From: Colias croceus | Lineage: Eukaryota > Arthropoda > Insecta > Lepidoptera > Pieridae | Length of the DNA stretch: 64,000 nucleotides | Assembly (NCBI RefSeq): GCF_905220415.1 | Contig: NC_059547.1 | Span: forward strand, 1,934,501-1,998,500 | Reading direction: 5' to 3' | Part shown: positions 53,344-63,717 of the stretch, piece by piece | Position numbering within the stretch: position 1 is the first letter of the stretch | How the letters are laid out: each line of letters starts with the position of its first letter | Program-made: the position numbers and the translations under genes | The notes under the pieces: generated by a model | Told to the model about the DNA's origin: nothing | What the model saw: the letters and a program-made list of their open reading frames with translations, nothing else | Database searches by the model: none

Positions 53344-54731
53344 CTAACTGAATAAAAATGAGTGTTTCTCAATTCTATACGATTGTACTAGGTTTGTACC
53401 GGATTGTACCGCTTTTTATTTCGTTTGTACCCCAAAGAGGTGGGAAGAAACATAGGGTCGTAGTTATATAGTTCGCTGCTAACTGAATAAAAATGAGTGT
53501 TTCTCAATTCTATTCGATTGTACTAGGTTTGTACCAGAACGTACCGCTTTTTATTTCGTTTGTACCCCAAAGAGGTGGGGGGAACATAGGATCGTAGTTA
53601 TATAGTTTGCTGCCGACCTAGAAATACAGCATTTTTTTAATGCTAACTCAAAGCATTTCGTTTGTACCGGATTGTACCGTTATCAGAACCGAAAAAAATA
53701 TATAAAAAAACTAATATTCACGTTTATATAAATATACATGAAGATACTAAAGAAAATTCGACTAACTGAATAAAAATGAGTGTTTCTCAATTCTATTCGA
53801 TTGTACTAGGTTTGTACCGGATTGTACCGCTTTTTATTTCGTTTGTACCCCAAAGAGGTGGGGAGAAACATAGGGTCGTAGTTATATAGTTCGCTGCCGA
53901 CCTAGAAATACAGCATTTTTTTAAATGCTAACTCAAAGCATTTCGTTTGTACCGGATTGTACCGTTATCAGAACCGAAAAAAATATATAAAAAAACTAAT
54001 ATTCACGTTTATATAAATATACATGAAGATACTAAAGAAAATTCGACTAACTGAATAAAAATGAGTGTTTCTCAATTCTATTCGATTGTACTAGGTTTGT
54101 ACCAGAATGTACCGCTTTTTATTTCGTTTGTACCCCAAAGAGGTGGGGAGAAACATAGGGTCGTAGTTATATAGTTCGCTGCTAACTGAATAAAAATGAG
54201 TGTTTCTCAATTCTATTCGATTGTACTAGGTTTGTACCAGAACGTACCGCTTTTTATTTCGTTTGTACCCCAAAGAGGTGGGAGGAAACATAGGGTCGTA
54301 GTTATATAATTTGCTGCCGACCTAGAAATACAGCATTTTTTTAATGCTAACTCAAAGCATTTCGTTTGTACCGGATTGTACCGTTATCAGAACCGAAAAA
54401 AATATATAAAAAAACTAATATTCACGTTTATATAAATATACATGAAGATACTAAAGAAAATTCGACTAACTGAATAAAAATGAGTGTTTCTCAATTCTAT
54501 TCGATTGTACTAGGTTTGTACCAGAATGTACCGCTTTTTATTTCGTTTGTACCCCAAAGAGGTGGGGAGAAACATAGGGTCGTAGTTATATAGTTCGCTG
54601 CTAACTGAATAAAAATGAGTGTTTCTCAATTCTATTCGATTGTACTAGGTTTGTACCAGAACGTACCGCTTTTTATTTCGTTTGTACTCCAAAGAGGTGG
54701 GGAGAAACATAGGGTCGTAGTTATATAGTTC
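53344..54731 (+). repeat. Left arm: seven A and three B modules
   Basis: A modules start CTAACTGAATAAAAATGAG at 53344, 53479, 53762, 54047, 54182, 54466 and 54601. B modules start CCGACCTAGAAATACAGC at 53613, 53897 and 54317. Every module contains one or more GTTTGTACC motifs. Copies differ at a few sites (for example ACCGGATTG or ACCAGAAYG). Confidence 0.85.
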
Positions 54732-55167
54732 TGTAAAAAAACATTGTCGCTAATTCTTTGCTGATTCACATAATAACTATTTTTGAATCATCATTGAGCA
54801 CTCAAGAGCACCACTTCCACAATTCATTTTCGACCTACTTCGACTATATTACGTGATAATTGAATATTACGATAAGTGTTCCGTTTCTCATCGTTTGTAC
54901 CGCTGGGCAAACCTTCCATACCTTCTTCCAATAGAGAAAACCACCGATTACGAATGTATTCTTGGGAAACTTTCGTAATTCCACAAGATTACAAGCACAG
55001 TTGACAGATACACAGGGTGTAATCGTTAAGTGTGCACAGGCGATTATTCTGTAACTATTACAGATATCAAAAAACTTTAAACTGATATCGAAAGTACTTA
55101 ACCTAATGAGAAAATGGCCATAATAAATTTTTACACAGTTAGTCGAATTTTCATTTTTATTCAGTTA
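54732..55167. other. Non-repeated core of the foldback element
   Basis: Unique sequence with no long ORF. It retains isolated CGTTTGTACCGC (near 54893) and, at its right edge, a partial module (TTAGTCGAATTTTC) that precedes B'. Confidence 0.65.
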
Positions 55168-55902
55168 GTCGAATTTTCTTTAGTATCTTCATGTATATTT
55201 GTATAAACGTGAATATTAGTTTTTTAATATATTTTTTTTCGGTTCTGATAACGGTACAATCCGGTACAAACGAAATGCTTTGAGCATCGACCACACAACC
55301 ACTTTGAGTTAGCATTTAAAAAAAATCTGTATTTCTAGGTCGGCAGCGAACTATATAACTACGACCCTATGTTTCCCCCCACCTCTTTGGGGTAAAAACG
55401 AAATAAAAAGCGGTACGTTCTGGTACAAACCTAGTACAATCGAATAGAATTGAGAAACACTCATTTTTATTCAGTTAGCAGCGAACTATATAACTACGAC
55501 CCTATGTTTCTCCCCACCTCTTTGGGGTACAAACGAAATAAAAAGCGGTACAATCCGGTACAAACCTAGTACAATCGAATAGAATTGAGAAACACTCATT
55601 TTTATTCAGTTAGCAGCGAACTATATAACTACGACCCTATGTTTCTCCCCACCTCTTTGGGGTACAAACGAAATAAAAAGCGGTACAATCCGGTACAAAC
55701 CTAGTACAATCGAATAGAATTGAGAAACACTCATTTTTATTCAGTTAGCAGCGAACTATATAACTACGACCCTATGTTTCTCCCCACCTCTTTGGGGTAC
55801 AAACAAAATAAAAAGCGGTACAATCCGGTACAAACCTAGTACAATCGTATAGAATTGAGAAACACTCATTTTTATTCAGTTAGTTGCCAACTTCACATAG
55901 GT
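55168..55902 (-). repeat. Right arm: one B and four A modules, inverted
   Basis: B' spans 55168-55343 and carries a short extra insertion (GCATCGACCACACAACCAC) absent from the left B copies. Inverted A modules follow at 55344, 55479, 55614 and 55749, each 135 bp, then the unique terminal 19 bases. Confidence 0.85.
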
Positions 55903-55911
55903 TGATAGATT
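55903..55911. repeat. Right 9-bp target-site duplication (TGATAGATT)
   Basis: Exact copy of 53316-53324 directly outside the CATAGGT terminus. Confidence 0.85.
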
Positions 55912-56236
55912 AGCTTTTTTCAAAATGGATAAACTTCAGGACAGAAGAGTCACCCTAGACTTAACATTTTTGTTTAAATTGTTAAACGGAACAATCGATA
56001 GCCCAGATTTGCTCAATAGTATAATGTTTAATGCTCCCCGTTCGATTCCCAGAAAACCTATCCGAACTTTCAGCGTTCCAACTTGTAGAACAACTCTCGG
56101 TTCAAACTCACCAGTTTTTCGCTTATTGAGAACCTACAATGAATACCTCACTAAAGTTCCGAACCTTGATATTTTTCACGATAGTTTGCCAATGTTTAAA
56201 CGAAAAGTGCACGGATCATATCACATCAAGTTTTAG
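55912..56236 (+). pseudogene. LINE ORF2, C-terminal part, beyond the insertion
   Basis: The frame contains K-L-Q-D-R-R-V-T-L-D-L-T-F-L-F-K and F-H-D-S-L-P-M-F-K-R-K, the typical end of CR1/Jockey-group ORF2 proteins after the RT. It stops at TAG (56234). It is the displaced C terminus of the ORF2 that is cut at 53324, about 105 residues. The internal ATG at 55925 is a residue of the longer protein, not a start. Confidence 0.85.
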
Positions 56237-56443
56237 AATTAAGCAATATTGAATTAATATACTTACTTTAGTTGTATAAAACATCCTCATTGACTACATT
56301 TATCTTTAGTTTTTCTTGTAATGCTGTGTACATCTATAATAGGGTCAAGCATTAGAATATTCTTACTCTGTATTTATTATTAAGGAATGATGTATGCGTG
56401 ATCTGTCGATGTACCCTAATAAATAAATAAATAAATAAATAAA
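56237..56443 (+). mobile_element. LINE 3' UTR and (AATA)n tail
   Basis: T-rich 3' UTR ending ACCCTAATAAATAAATAAAT. The simple-repeat tail is the expected end of this LINE group. Confidence 0.75.
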
Positions 56444-57030
56444 CATACAAACCAATTCTAATAATTTTTAACCATTGAATACGACGAAAAACATATATCA
56501 ATCTCTAAGATATCTTAATACTTACCACACACGCGCACATAAAAAATAACAAATTTCGAAACCTCAAACATTTTTCAACTACAATCATAATGCAAACACG
56601 ACACTTTACAACTAAATAGAAATACTACAACACAGTTGAAGCAGCGCAATCTGAGCATGGGATCTTCCACCTTATTCCCAAGATGTTAGAGCTAAAATAC
56701 CATAGCTTAGGTGCAAGATAACTGGCTGATTGATTACTTCCTATGGATAAGGGTTTCGACGTATCCAGATTTACTATCCACTATGTTAATTCCAACTCAT
56801 TTTCATTTCATAGACATTGCCGTGTGGGCGGTTAGTACCTGCTAAGCATAATAAGGTATGAGCCATGAATGGATCGTAAATGTTTATCTCTTTAATTAAT
56901 TTATTTAAATCGAATCGTTTCGTTTTAAAGATGATACGAAAACGCTTTAACTATCAATTTTTTTACCATAAAATTTAATATGTGTTTTCTTAAAAAATGA
57001 GCTAGTGCTCAATCGAGTTAATGCAAACTG
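56444..57030. other. Non-coding, nothing recognised
   Basis: AT-rich flank of the LINE. No ORF with protein character. Confidence 0.4.
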
Positions 57031-57067
57031 CAAAACTACCTAGTGGTACTACCACTAGGTAGTTTTG
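57031..57067. repeat. Perfect 17-bp hairpin
   Basis: CAAAACTACCTAGTGGT and ACCACTAGGTAGTTTTG are exact reverse complements separated by ACT. It may be two fused termini of a MITE or a structured site; nothing else marks it. Confidence 0.75.
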
Positions 57068-57601
57068 TATCATTTTGTCGTGTATGAGGCAAATGCAAGT
57101 CACATCTGTGTTACTGATAGATTTAATTTAAAGACAAGTAGCTCATGATCGAACTGTTTCTATGCACATTGAGCATGATAGAGCAGTATCGATCTGATTT
57201 CAAAGTTTCATTTATGACTGAGACCCATACTATGAAGTCAAAGCAGTCTTATTTCCTGTGTGGAAAAATGACAGCGTTATATATGAATAGGTCGTCTAGC
57301 GTCACTTTCCCACACAATGGAATAATACTGCTAAGACATCGTGGTAGGCTGTCTTAACAAGTCTGTCAAACAAAGTGTTTTATACGCTAAATTCCATTCG
57401 ATCGATTTATTTGTGTCAATTTTAACTAATGTTATAAAGATTTGGATGTAAGTATGTTCGTAACGAATTGGCCCAAAAAGGACGGATTTGGAGGAAACTT
57501 ACAGTAACATAGCTTACACTGCATCAGAATAACACATGAAGCTTTAAAAAAAATATTTTGCGGGTTCGTCCGGTCGAAATCGCGCGCTATTATTTTAAAG
57601 T
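57068..57601. other. Non-coding, nothing recognised
   Basis: The ORF at 57145-57357 has no recognised motif. Upstream of 57600 lies a typical retroposon-like tail with TTTTGCGGGTTCGTCCGG. Confidence 0.35.
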
Positions 57602-57613
57602 ACTATATGGGAC

Positions 57614-57615
<2 letters not shown>

Positions 57616-57646
<31 letters not shown>

Positions 57647-57795
57647 TGGGGAAATCTTGCATAGATACCCACGGCGTCCGGGGAAAGGGCCGCGGGTTAT
57701 GTCGGATTCCTACCGACCAAAACCCCACTGTGTTCCGTCAAGCCACATAAACGACGGGGCCACGGGTATAGGTAGAATTCTTCCGTGACCCCATC
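57616..57795 (-). mobile_element. 5'-truncated poly(A) retroposon, 180 bp, with target duplication
   Basis: Flanked by exact copies of ACTATATGGGACCC (57602-57615 and 57796-57809). On the minus strand it ends in a run of more than 25 A. The GTTTTGGTCGGTAGG, ATCCGACATAACCC and GGGTATCTATGC blocks match the copy at 35186-35514. A long A tail and a perfect 14-bp duplication suggest a recent insertion. Confidence 0.8.
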
Positions 57796-57809
57796 ACTAT
57801 ATGGGACCC

Positions 57810-58100
57810 TGAAAACTTTTAACACCTAAACCTTTAAACAGCTTTAGGTACAAGTCGGTTAAAGCACGTTAATTAGGCAAGTCAAAAGTCGCGAGCGCTA
57901 TGCATAATTCATTCGGACAGCGGCTTATCGCGGACATCTTGGATTTTGTTTTAACACTTTTTTCAACATCCTCAATTATTAGAACTCGCGTGCACGGTGT
58001 TTTTGGTTTATTTTAATTTGTTCAGAATTGAGGTGGTGGAATAAAAGTTTAAATTGGTGGATTGAAACGTTGAGGAAAATGATAAGTATGCTGTGCCACG
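57810..58100. other. Non-coding, nothing recognised
   Basis: Mixed composition; no ORF with protein character. Confidence 0.4.
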
Positions 58101-58109
58101 CGATTTTAC

Positions 58110-58236
58110 CCAAAATCAAGAATTTTTATAGCTCATGTGTATAGTGTCGTATATAACCCAAATTTTCATCCAAATCCATCCAGTAGTTTCTCCGTGAAAG
58201 AGTAACAAAAATGCATACATTATAGTAGATAGCTTC
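58110..58236 (-). repeat. Retroposon tail fragment (CCAGTAGTTTCTCCGTGAAAG)
   Basis: ATTTTCATCCAAATCCATCC, then AGTAGTTTCTCCGTGAAAGA and GTAACAAAAATGCATACATT follow the order of the 3' parts of other lepidopteran short elements in this window (compare 5160-5200). Ends are not defined. Confidence 0.4.
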
Positions 58237-60760
58237 ATGATATCGTCGATTATGAAGTAGGTACTTCGTCCAATACAAACGATATTTCTTTTTCAGACTT
58301 CAATATTGTAATGTAGTGAAGTCAATTTTACGTAGGCTCAGACCCGAGAAAAGTTATATTTTTTAGGCTTGCACCTATGTATGTGCGTTTGTATCATAGA
58401 TCCAGAATATTATAGCAAACGTTAGTATTTACATATTAAATAACTAAATGTTATAAAAGTAGACGATCTATCTTTTATCTATTGGAGACTTAATAAACAT
58501 CGTCTAAAAGATAATGTTATAAGTTGTTTTGTCTTATCTTTACGTCTTGTTATTTTAAGTGAGAATTCTCAAAAAGGCTTATTTTAATTTAATTCGATTT
58601 GTTTATCGGAATTGTTATAAAGTAGGAGAAGAACAGAGCTTAAAGATATTAAAGTGATAAAGTTTGGGTCAAACCGGTTATTATTGATATACTATACGTG
58701 GTATACATTTTTCTTTTTTCATAAGTTACTAGTATCTGATACAAAAACAATAAGGTCCCGTTATAATCAGTATATATATTTGGCATTTAGATTGACCTTG
58801 TTTTTCTAATGCTAATAAGTTTTTTCAAGCGTACTATTAATAATACATTGAATTACTTTTACTTTTAGATTGATAATTTATCTATTCTAAGAACATACAT
58901 CTTTCGTTTAATTTTGGCCAAATAACTTAAATAATTCTAATATAGAATTATTATTCTATTTAAAGTATCATATAAAAGTACATACTTGATCAAATTTTTT
59001 AATAACTATTTATACTTGATCAATATTATCCTTGGTCCTTAAAATTGAATAAAATATCTCAACTAATTCTATATTTAACATGTATGATGTTCACCTCACG
59101 GCTCACAGTCATCAACTTAGAACATTAACATTATTAGGTATTCTGCGACTTAATTGTAAAAGGCTACAGAAACTAGAGCCATTAACGTAGTATTTGCTCA
59201 TTAAAAATTCACGCTCAAATAGCGACACTCATGTGACTCAAAATCTATTCTACATCAACGATATTAGTTCTACTTTGATATTTTAAACGAATATTTCTAC
59301 ATTTATCCCGTGCTATACCACTGGGGGACGCAATTTTACAAAATTTAATACAACGAAGGGAGCTGACATCATCCGCTCCAAGGGGACGCGCGTGCCCAAA
59401 CAGCTGATTGCCAGAACACCATAAAGAACTTTTAAATACCATCCATTGCAAAACCGACTCTAAAACGAGTGCCTACAATCTAATTTCCACAACAGACCCT
59501 CCCCCGACCCTTATTTAAACACATCAAACGAAATTCAACTCAGACACGTCGCACAAAATATCAAAGTCGACCGTAAGCTGCGCTAACGAAACACGTCATC
59601 TATGGAATAAAAAGCCGGTGTTCTAGCAATTTGAACGTTAAGTTACGGGATGAGGGCTTAAAATTAGTCGTACGAGTTAAAGAGATAAAAGCGAATGGAT
59701 TTTGTGCATTTCACTTGGCTGGAGGCCGCTAGTTGCATGCGCGCTAAAATATTTCACGGCAAAGACGGATGATCCGTAATTACAACGAGATTCAAATAAT
59801 ATGGCACTGCAACGTTTTCGACGTTCGATCTATCAAATTATATTTTGCTATTCTGATGTAGTTTTTGATTGGATTATTTTTAGGTTCATCGCATCAGATT
59901 AAAGTTCATTTCAATTATTGTCTGTATCTGTTATGACTCATCTCACGCTCTCACAGAAGAATAGGTTGCGAGACATTTTAATATCATATTACATGTTTTA
60001 AAATACATTGGTATTTCATTGGAAGGATAAACGAAATTTGTTTAAACATCCGAAAATGATTTGTACAAGAAGAATTACATAGTTTCTCGATCATTTTGAA
60101 CTGATTCCTATGATTATGTCATAAAAAAATGGACGTGTCGGTACTAATCTGTAATTAGTTGTTACATGTTCGCGTAACAGACAATATTACTCTGTATGTT
60201 GTAAGCTTGTTTCCAGAGTGTTTTTTTTATATCAAAATACATTTTATTTACGTATTAAATACTCTTTAAACTACCTAGCTACCTTTACCATAAAAGGTAA
60301 GAGACAGAACTTGTATTGCTCATTCTTCAAAATGATGTCAAAATCGAATTCTGTATGTTATGTGAATAGAATAAGACAGGAAATAACATATAATAAAGAC
60401 TTACTTATCTGGGTAGTACGCGAATAAATCAGAAGAATTAAACCTCATAAAATGATTATGAGCAAAATTTTAAAAATTTCCAAAACAACAGTATATATAA
60501 ATGCGTTTCTAGATAGATTTTTCTTGAGACAATTGCACTTTTTTGTAGTATTTTTAACACCCTTTTATTAGCTTCGCCTGTATGTTTGCAAGCTTGCATG
60601 TGATTAACTCCTTTAGTATAAATTTAGACCTACTAAAAGGACAGATTTAACTGTGACTTCGTACACTTTTCAAGGATCGATAACAATACCTAGAACAATT
60701 TCACGAGTTCTTATAGAAGCGTGTATTTATTGTATATTACATGTACATAAGTTTAACAGT
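58237..60760. other. Long non-coding stretch
   Basis: About 2.5 kb of AT-rich sequence. A GC-richer patch at 59310-59560 and 59690-59780 has no ORF with motifs. Minor ORFs (59245-59451, 60218-60427) are chance. Confidence 0.4.
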
Positions 60761-60769
60761 TAACTTCAT

Positions 60770-60908
60770 ATTCTTTATTTATTTTCCTCGTCTTTTCTGG
60801 GTTGTCTGGTAGAGATCGCTGCCAGCTAGATTGATTAATTTATTGTTAAGTTTATAAAATGTATCCTATACATAATATGGTGTACAATAAAGAATTTTTC
60901 ATTCATTC
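60770..60908 (+). mobile_element. LINE 3' end with ATTCATTC tail
   Basis: GTTGTCTGGTAGAGATCGCT, a T-rich body, TGGTGTACAATAAAG and TTTTTCATTCATTC in this order are the 3' end of a common lepidopteran LINE family (recognised from memory). Only the UTR is left. Confidence 0.5.
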
Positions 60909-61176
60909 AAAACTCCCCTTAAATTGTCCAAAGCCCCAAATGTCCCTTATATTACAGTTTCCTTTACCATAGTTGTTACACGTTACACGTAAAATATAAG
61001 GCATTTGCAACTAAAATTGCATCGTGGAGAAAGTGCACCGTTATACGGAAGTGGAAATAACTACGTATCTGAGACCTAGATCCATTTTAGCTAAGCTAAC
61101 AGGAATGCTGAATATTACATCGAAAAGTTAAACTTGGATGAAATTTTTATCAATTTTGAAGGAGTATTTTGGTTCT
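60909..61176. other. Non-coding, nothing recognised
   Basis: AT-rich spacer between the LINE 3' end and the Helitron at 61177. No ORF or repeat terminus is visible. Confidence 0.4.
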
Positions 61177-61363
61177 TCACTACATAGTATAAAAAAAAGT
61201 CGCTTTCTCTGTCTCTATGTCGCTATTTCCCTTTGTATGCTTAAATCTTTAAAATTACGCAACGGATTTTGATGCGGTTTTTTTTAATAGATAGAGTGAT
61301 TCAAGAGGAAGGTTTTAGTATATAATTTATTAGGTTTTAGACAAAGCGGGCGAAGCCGCGGGC
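61177..61363 (+). mobile_element. Short Helitron, AAATCCGTTGCGTAGTTTTA family, 3' end lost
   Basis: Starts TCACTACATAGTATAAAAAA and keeps the family order to GCGGGCGAAGCCGCGGGC, after which it switches to unrelated sequence, so the CTAG end is missing. Confidence 0.65.
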
Positions 61364-61942
61364 TGTATGTATAAGTTAGATATCATAAATGGTGTAATGC
61401 AAAAATGACACAATCCAAATATAATGCAAATGAAAAATACGATATAATATACCTACCTACTAAATATGATAGATAAAGATGAAAATTTAAGTGTGGGGTA
61501 GTTATACTATGATTATATATCGATGTAATGTGTGATTTAGCAGCAAAAAGCTGTAACTTTCGAAGTTTGCGTAGAAATTGTAGGTCCTACTGCTACAGAC
61601 TTCTGCCTTTACAATATATATGTGGGGATGGTGTAAATAAAAAGCCAAAATCGCCCAATCGATTTATTTCCCAGACACCGGTTACATATCAAAAAATACA
61701 TTTCAACAATCCTCCATTACAATTACATCGTACCAAAAAACACACAGTCAAGTCATAGACAACCAAAAATCTACAGTCTACAGATAACATATCCACAGAT
61801 TAAATAATAGAAAAGCACAGACTAAAAATAAAAGTAGTTATGAAATACAATCTTAATTATTTATCCTATTCCCACATGTATAACATTTTGGCTGTTTGCT
61901 CTATCAATAATAAAATTGTAAAAGTAATATAAGGTATTTTAA
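61364..61942. other. Non-coding, nothing recognised
   Basis: The ORF at 61528-61758 has no recognised motif. Confidence 0.4.
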
Positions 61943-62106
61943 TGTCGCTATTTCCCTTTGTATGCTTAAATCTTTGAACTGCGTAAGGGTTTTGATGCGG
62001 GTTTTTTTATTGATATAGTGATTCTCGAGGAATTTTTGCAGGTAGGTACCTATATATAATTTACTAGGTTTTAGACAAATCGGGCGGAGTTGCGGCGGAA
62101 AGCTAG
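61943..62106 (+). mobile_element. Short Helitron, AAATCCGTTGCGTAGTTTTA family, 5' truncated
   Basis: Starts inside the family at GTCGCTATTTCCCTTTGTAT and ends GGCGGAAAGCTAG. The hairpin is mutated (CGGGCGGAGTTGCGGCGG). With the copy at 61177 it makes two adjacent fragments of one family. Confidence 0.6.
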
Positions 62107-62424
62107 TATGTTATGAAATAGGGATGCACATACATTTCAAATACTTCCGAGCTTATATTGTCAGCAAGTTACAGCTATTTATAAAACATTGTGCCTTATG
62201 ACACAAGCATTTGAAAACAAACCAGGAATTGTATTACAATAACAAACTAGAGGAATGTAGGAAATAAACATCGTTATCAGGACTTGAGTTAAATTGAAAT
62301 TGAATAAATAGTTGAATATGAGACGGTATTATTCTGCTATTACCTAATTTAATTTAATAATAAAATATTTAGGTCTCTTATTTTAGAAGGATTTTCAAAG
62401 CGGTAGAGATATTTATTATTTTAC
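62107..62424. other. Non-coding, nothing recognised
   Basis: AT-rich spacer between two Helitron-type copies. No ORF or repeat terminus is visible. Confidence 0.4.
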
Positions 62425-62740
62425 AAGCTTCCGCCCGCGACTCCGTCCACGCGGAAAAATTAAGATTTTTTTTTCTACGTATTTTTCCGGGATAAAAAGT
62501 ATACTATTTTATGCCCAGGATAATAAGGTATAATTATACCAAGTTTCATCGAAATCGAACCGTTAGTTTTCACGTGATGCCTGAACATACAGACAGACAA
62601 AAATTTTTTTAATTACATATTTGGTCTTGGTATCGATCCAGTAAAATCCAGTAAATAAACACCCCTGCTATTTATTTTTTCAATATTTTCAATGTACAGA
62701 ATTGACCCTTCTACAGATTTATTATATGTATAGATATAGA
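62425..62740 (-). mobile_element. Helitron-like element, CGGACGGAGTCGCGGGCGG family
   Basis: On the minus strand it starts TCTATATCTATACATATAAT, has AAATCTGTAGAAGGGTCAAT and ends GTCGCGGGCGGAAGCTTG (CTAG mutated). It matches the plus-strand copy at 45703-46179 without its middle part. Confidence 0.65.
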
Positions 62741-63570
62741 TATGGTACTACTAGCAAACCGGGCGAACTCCGTTTCGCTACCAGATACACCTTTTCTTTG
62801 CTATAAACCTCACGGAGCCCGTGACCAAAACCGTGGAAATCGGTTCGTGCATTCTGGAGTTATAGGAAGGAAGGTCAGGAAGGAAAACCTGACTTACTTT
62901 TATATGGTAAAAAAAAGAAGATGAAGTGGCCCAGTGGGTAAATAGCTAGTTTTTCAGATTGTACTGCTTCGATCTAATCTTAAGAGTTAATCTGTTGCAT
63001 GTTGGTCTTATCGCCACTCATTTAATTTGTCCGTCAAAATACACATTACACACAAAACTGTATACATACAGTACGTACACACTTTTCTTAGTATAGTACC
63101 TACCTAAACTATACACTTCGTTTATATAGCATAGATATATAGAGATCTCTACTTGATCATGTATTTATGATCATTGCTGAAGCGTTGTTGAAATAAATTC
63201 GAAAAAATGTATACGAGTGAAACCATGAGATGAAAAGCAAGTGCATACCTACTATTTGATAAATATGGAGGATCGCGGATTAAAAGTTAATTATAGGAAA
63301 AACAAATCACAGTGATAATTGTTATTATTTATTACCGATGTTATCACGTTAATGTTATTAATTATTATTAATCTTAATATATTCGCGTGATTGGATGTTA
63401 CTTAGATACACTAACTATTTATAGAACAAGATTCGCATGCGTGTTTGATTTTGTATGTATGTAATAGATATCTACTATTTTAAAATGTCTTAATTGTTTA
63501 ATGTTTACGCGTTTAACTGGTTTAATTATAATTAATAATAATTGGACAAGTAAATTCCGATATACTATAC
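62741..63570. other. Non-coding, nothing recognised
   Basis: AT-rich. An ORF at 62742-62924 covers a GC-richer retroposon-like patch (AACCGGGCGAACTCCGTTTC), probably another repeat fragment. Confidence 0.4.
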
Positions 63571-63577
63571 CTACATA

Positions 63578-63635
63578 CTTAGATCTCGGATTGGTCTGTC
63601 GTAGCGCGCGCGCGGAGACCAATCCTTAATCTAAG
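63578..63635. repeat. Imperfect hairpin with GC-alternating loop
   Basis: GGATTGGTCT (63588-63597) and AGACCAATCC (63616-63625) pair exactly; CTTAGAT and ATCTAAG extend the stem outside a 3-base mismatch. The loop contains GCGCGCGCGC. Confidence 0.6.
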
Positions 63636-63644
63636 CCTACATAT

Positions 63645-63717
63645 TTGAATGTCGCAGATTTGCGTATAACCGAGGTTAAGCACGGTTAGGTGAGGTCATA
63701 AATAGGATGGGTGACCA
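63645..63717 (+). repeat. 5S-rRNA-like segment, probably a SINE3-type promoter region
   Basis: ACCGAGGTTAAGCACGGTTA followed by GGTGAGGTCATAAATAGGAT and GGGTGACC resembles the internal control region of 5S rRNA genes (A box, intermediate element and C box). The full 5S ends are not present, so it is not a working 5S gene. 5S-derived SINEs (SINE3) use this region as a Pol III promoter. No tail or target duplication was found, so the assignment stays open. Confidence 0.45.

Larger units (their letters stand above)
53325..55902. mobile_element. Foldback element with modular tandem arms, 2.58 kb
   Basis: It starts ACCTATGTGAAGTTGGCAAC and ends with the reverse complement, flanked by exact 9-bp duplications. 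The left arm (53325-54731) holds modules A A B A B A A B A A, the right arm (55168-55902) B' A' A' A' A' in inverted order. A is 135 bp, B about 149 bp. A core of about 435 bp (54732-55167) has no ORF. Long inverted arms of tandem repeats with 9-bp duplications define Drosophila FB elements, which are linked to the Mutator superfamily. The relation here is by architecture only. It needs a transposase supplied in trans. Confidence 0.85.
49321..56443 (+). mobile_element. CR1/Jockey-group LINE, disrupted by a foldback element
   Basis: Order: GC-richer 5' region (from about 49321; limit uncertain), ORF1 (49705-50730), a 55-base T-rich gap, ORF2 (50786 to 56236 with breaks), 3' UTR and a (AATA)n tail at 56419-56443. 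The two-ORF layout, a PHD-like/FP-domain ORF1 and the F-A-D-D-L-K-L-Y RT motif fit insect CR1 or Jockey relatives. A 2-bp frameshift and a 2.58-kb insertion inactivate ORF2. Removing the insertion and one target copy at the DNA level restores continuity of sequence between 53324 and 55912. Confidence 0.8.

Noticed and set aside
53325..55902. CRISPR-like array of regular repeats
   Set aside because: The units are 135-149 bp, contiguous without spacers and inverted in the second half, in a eukaryotic genome; this is a foldback transposon.
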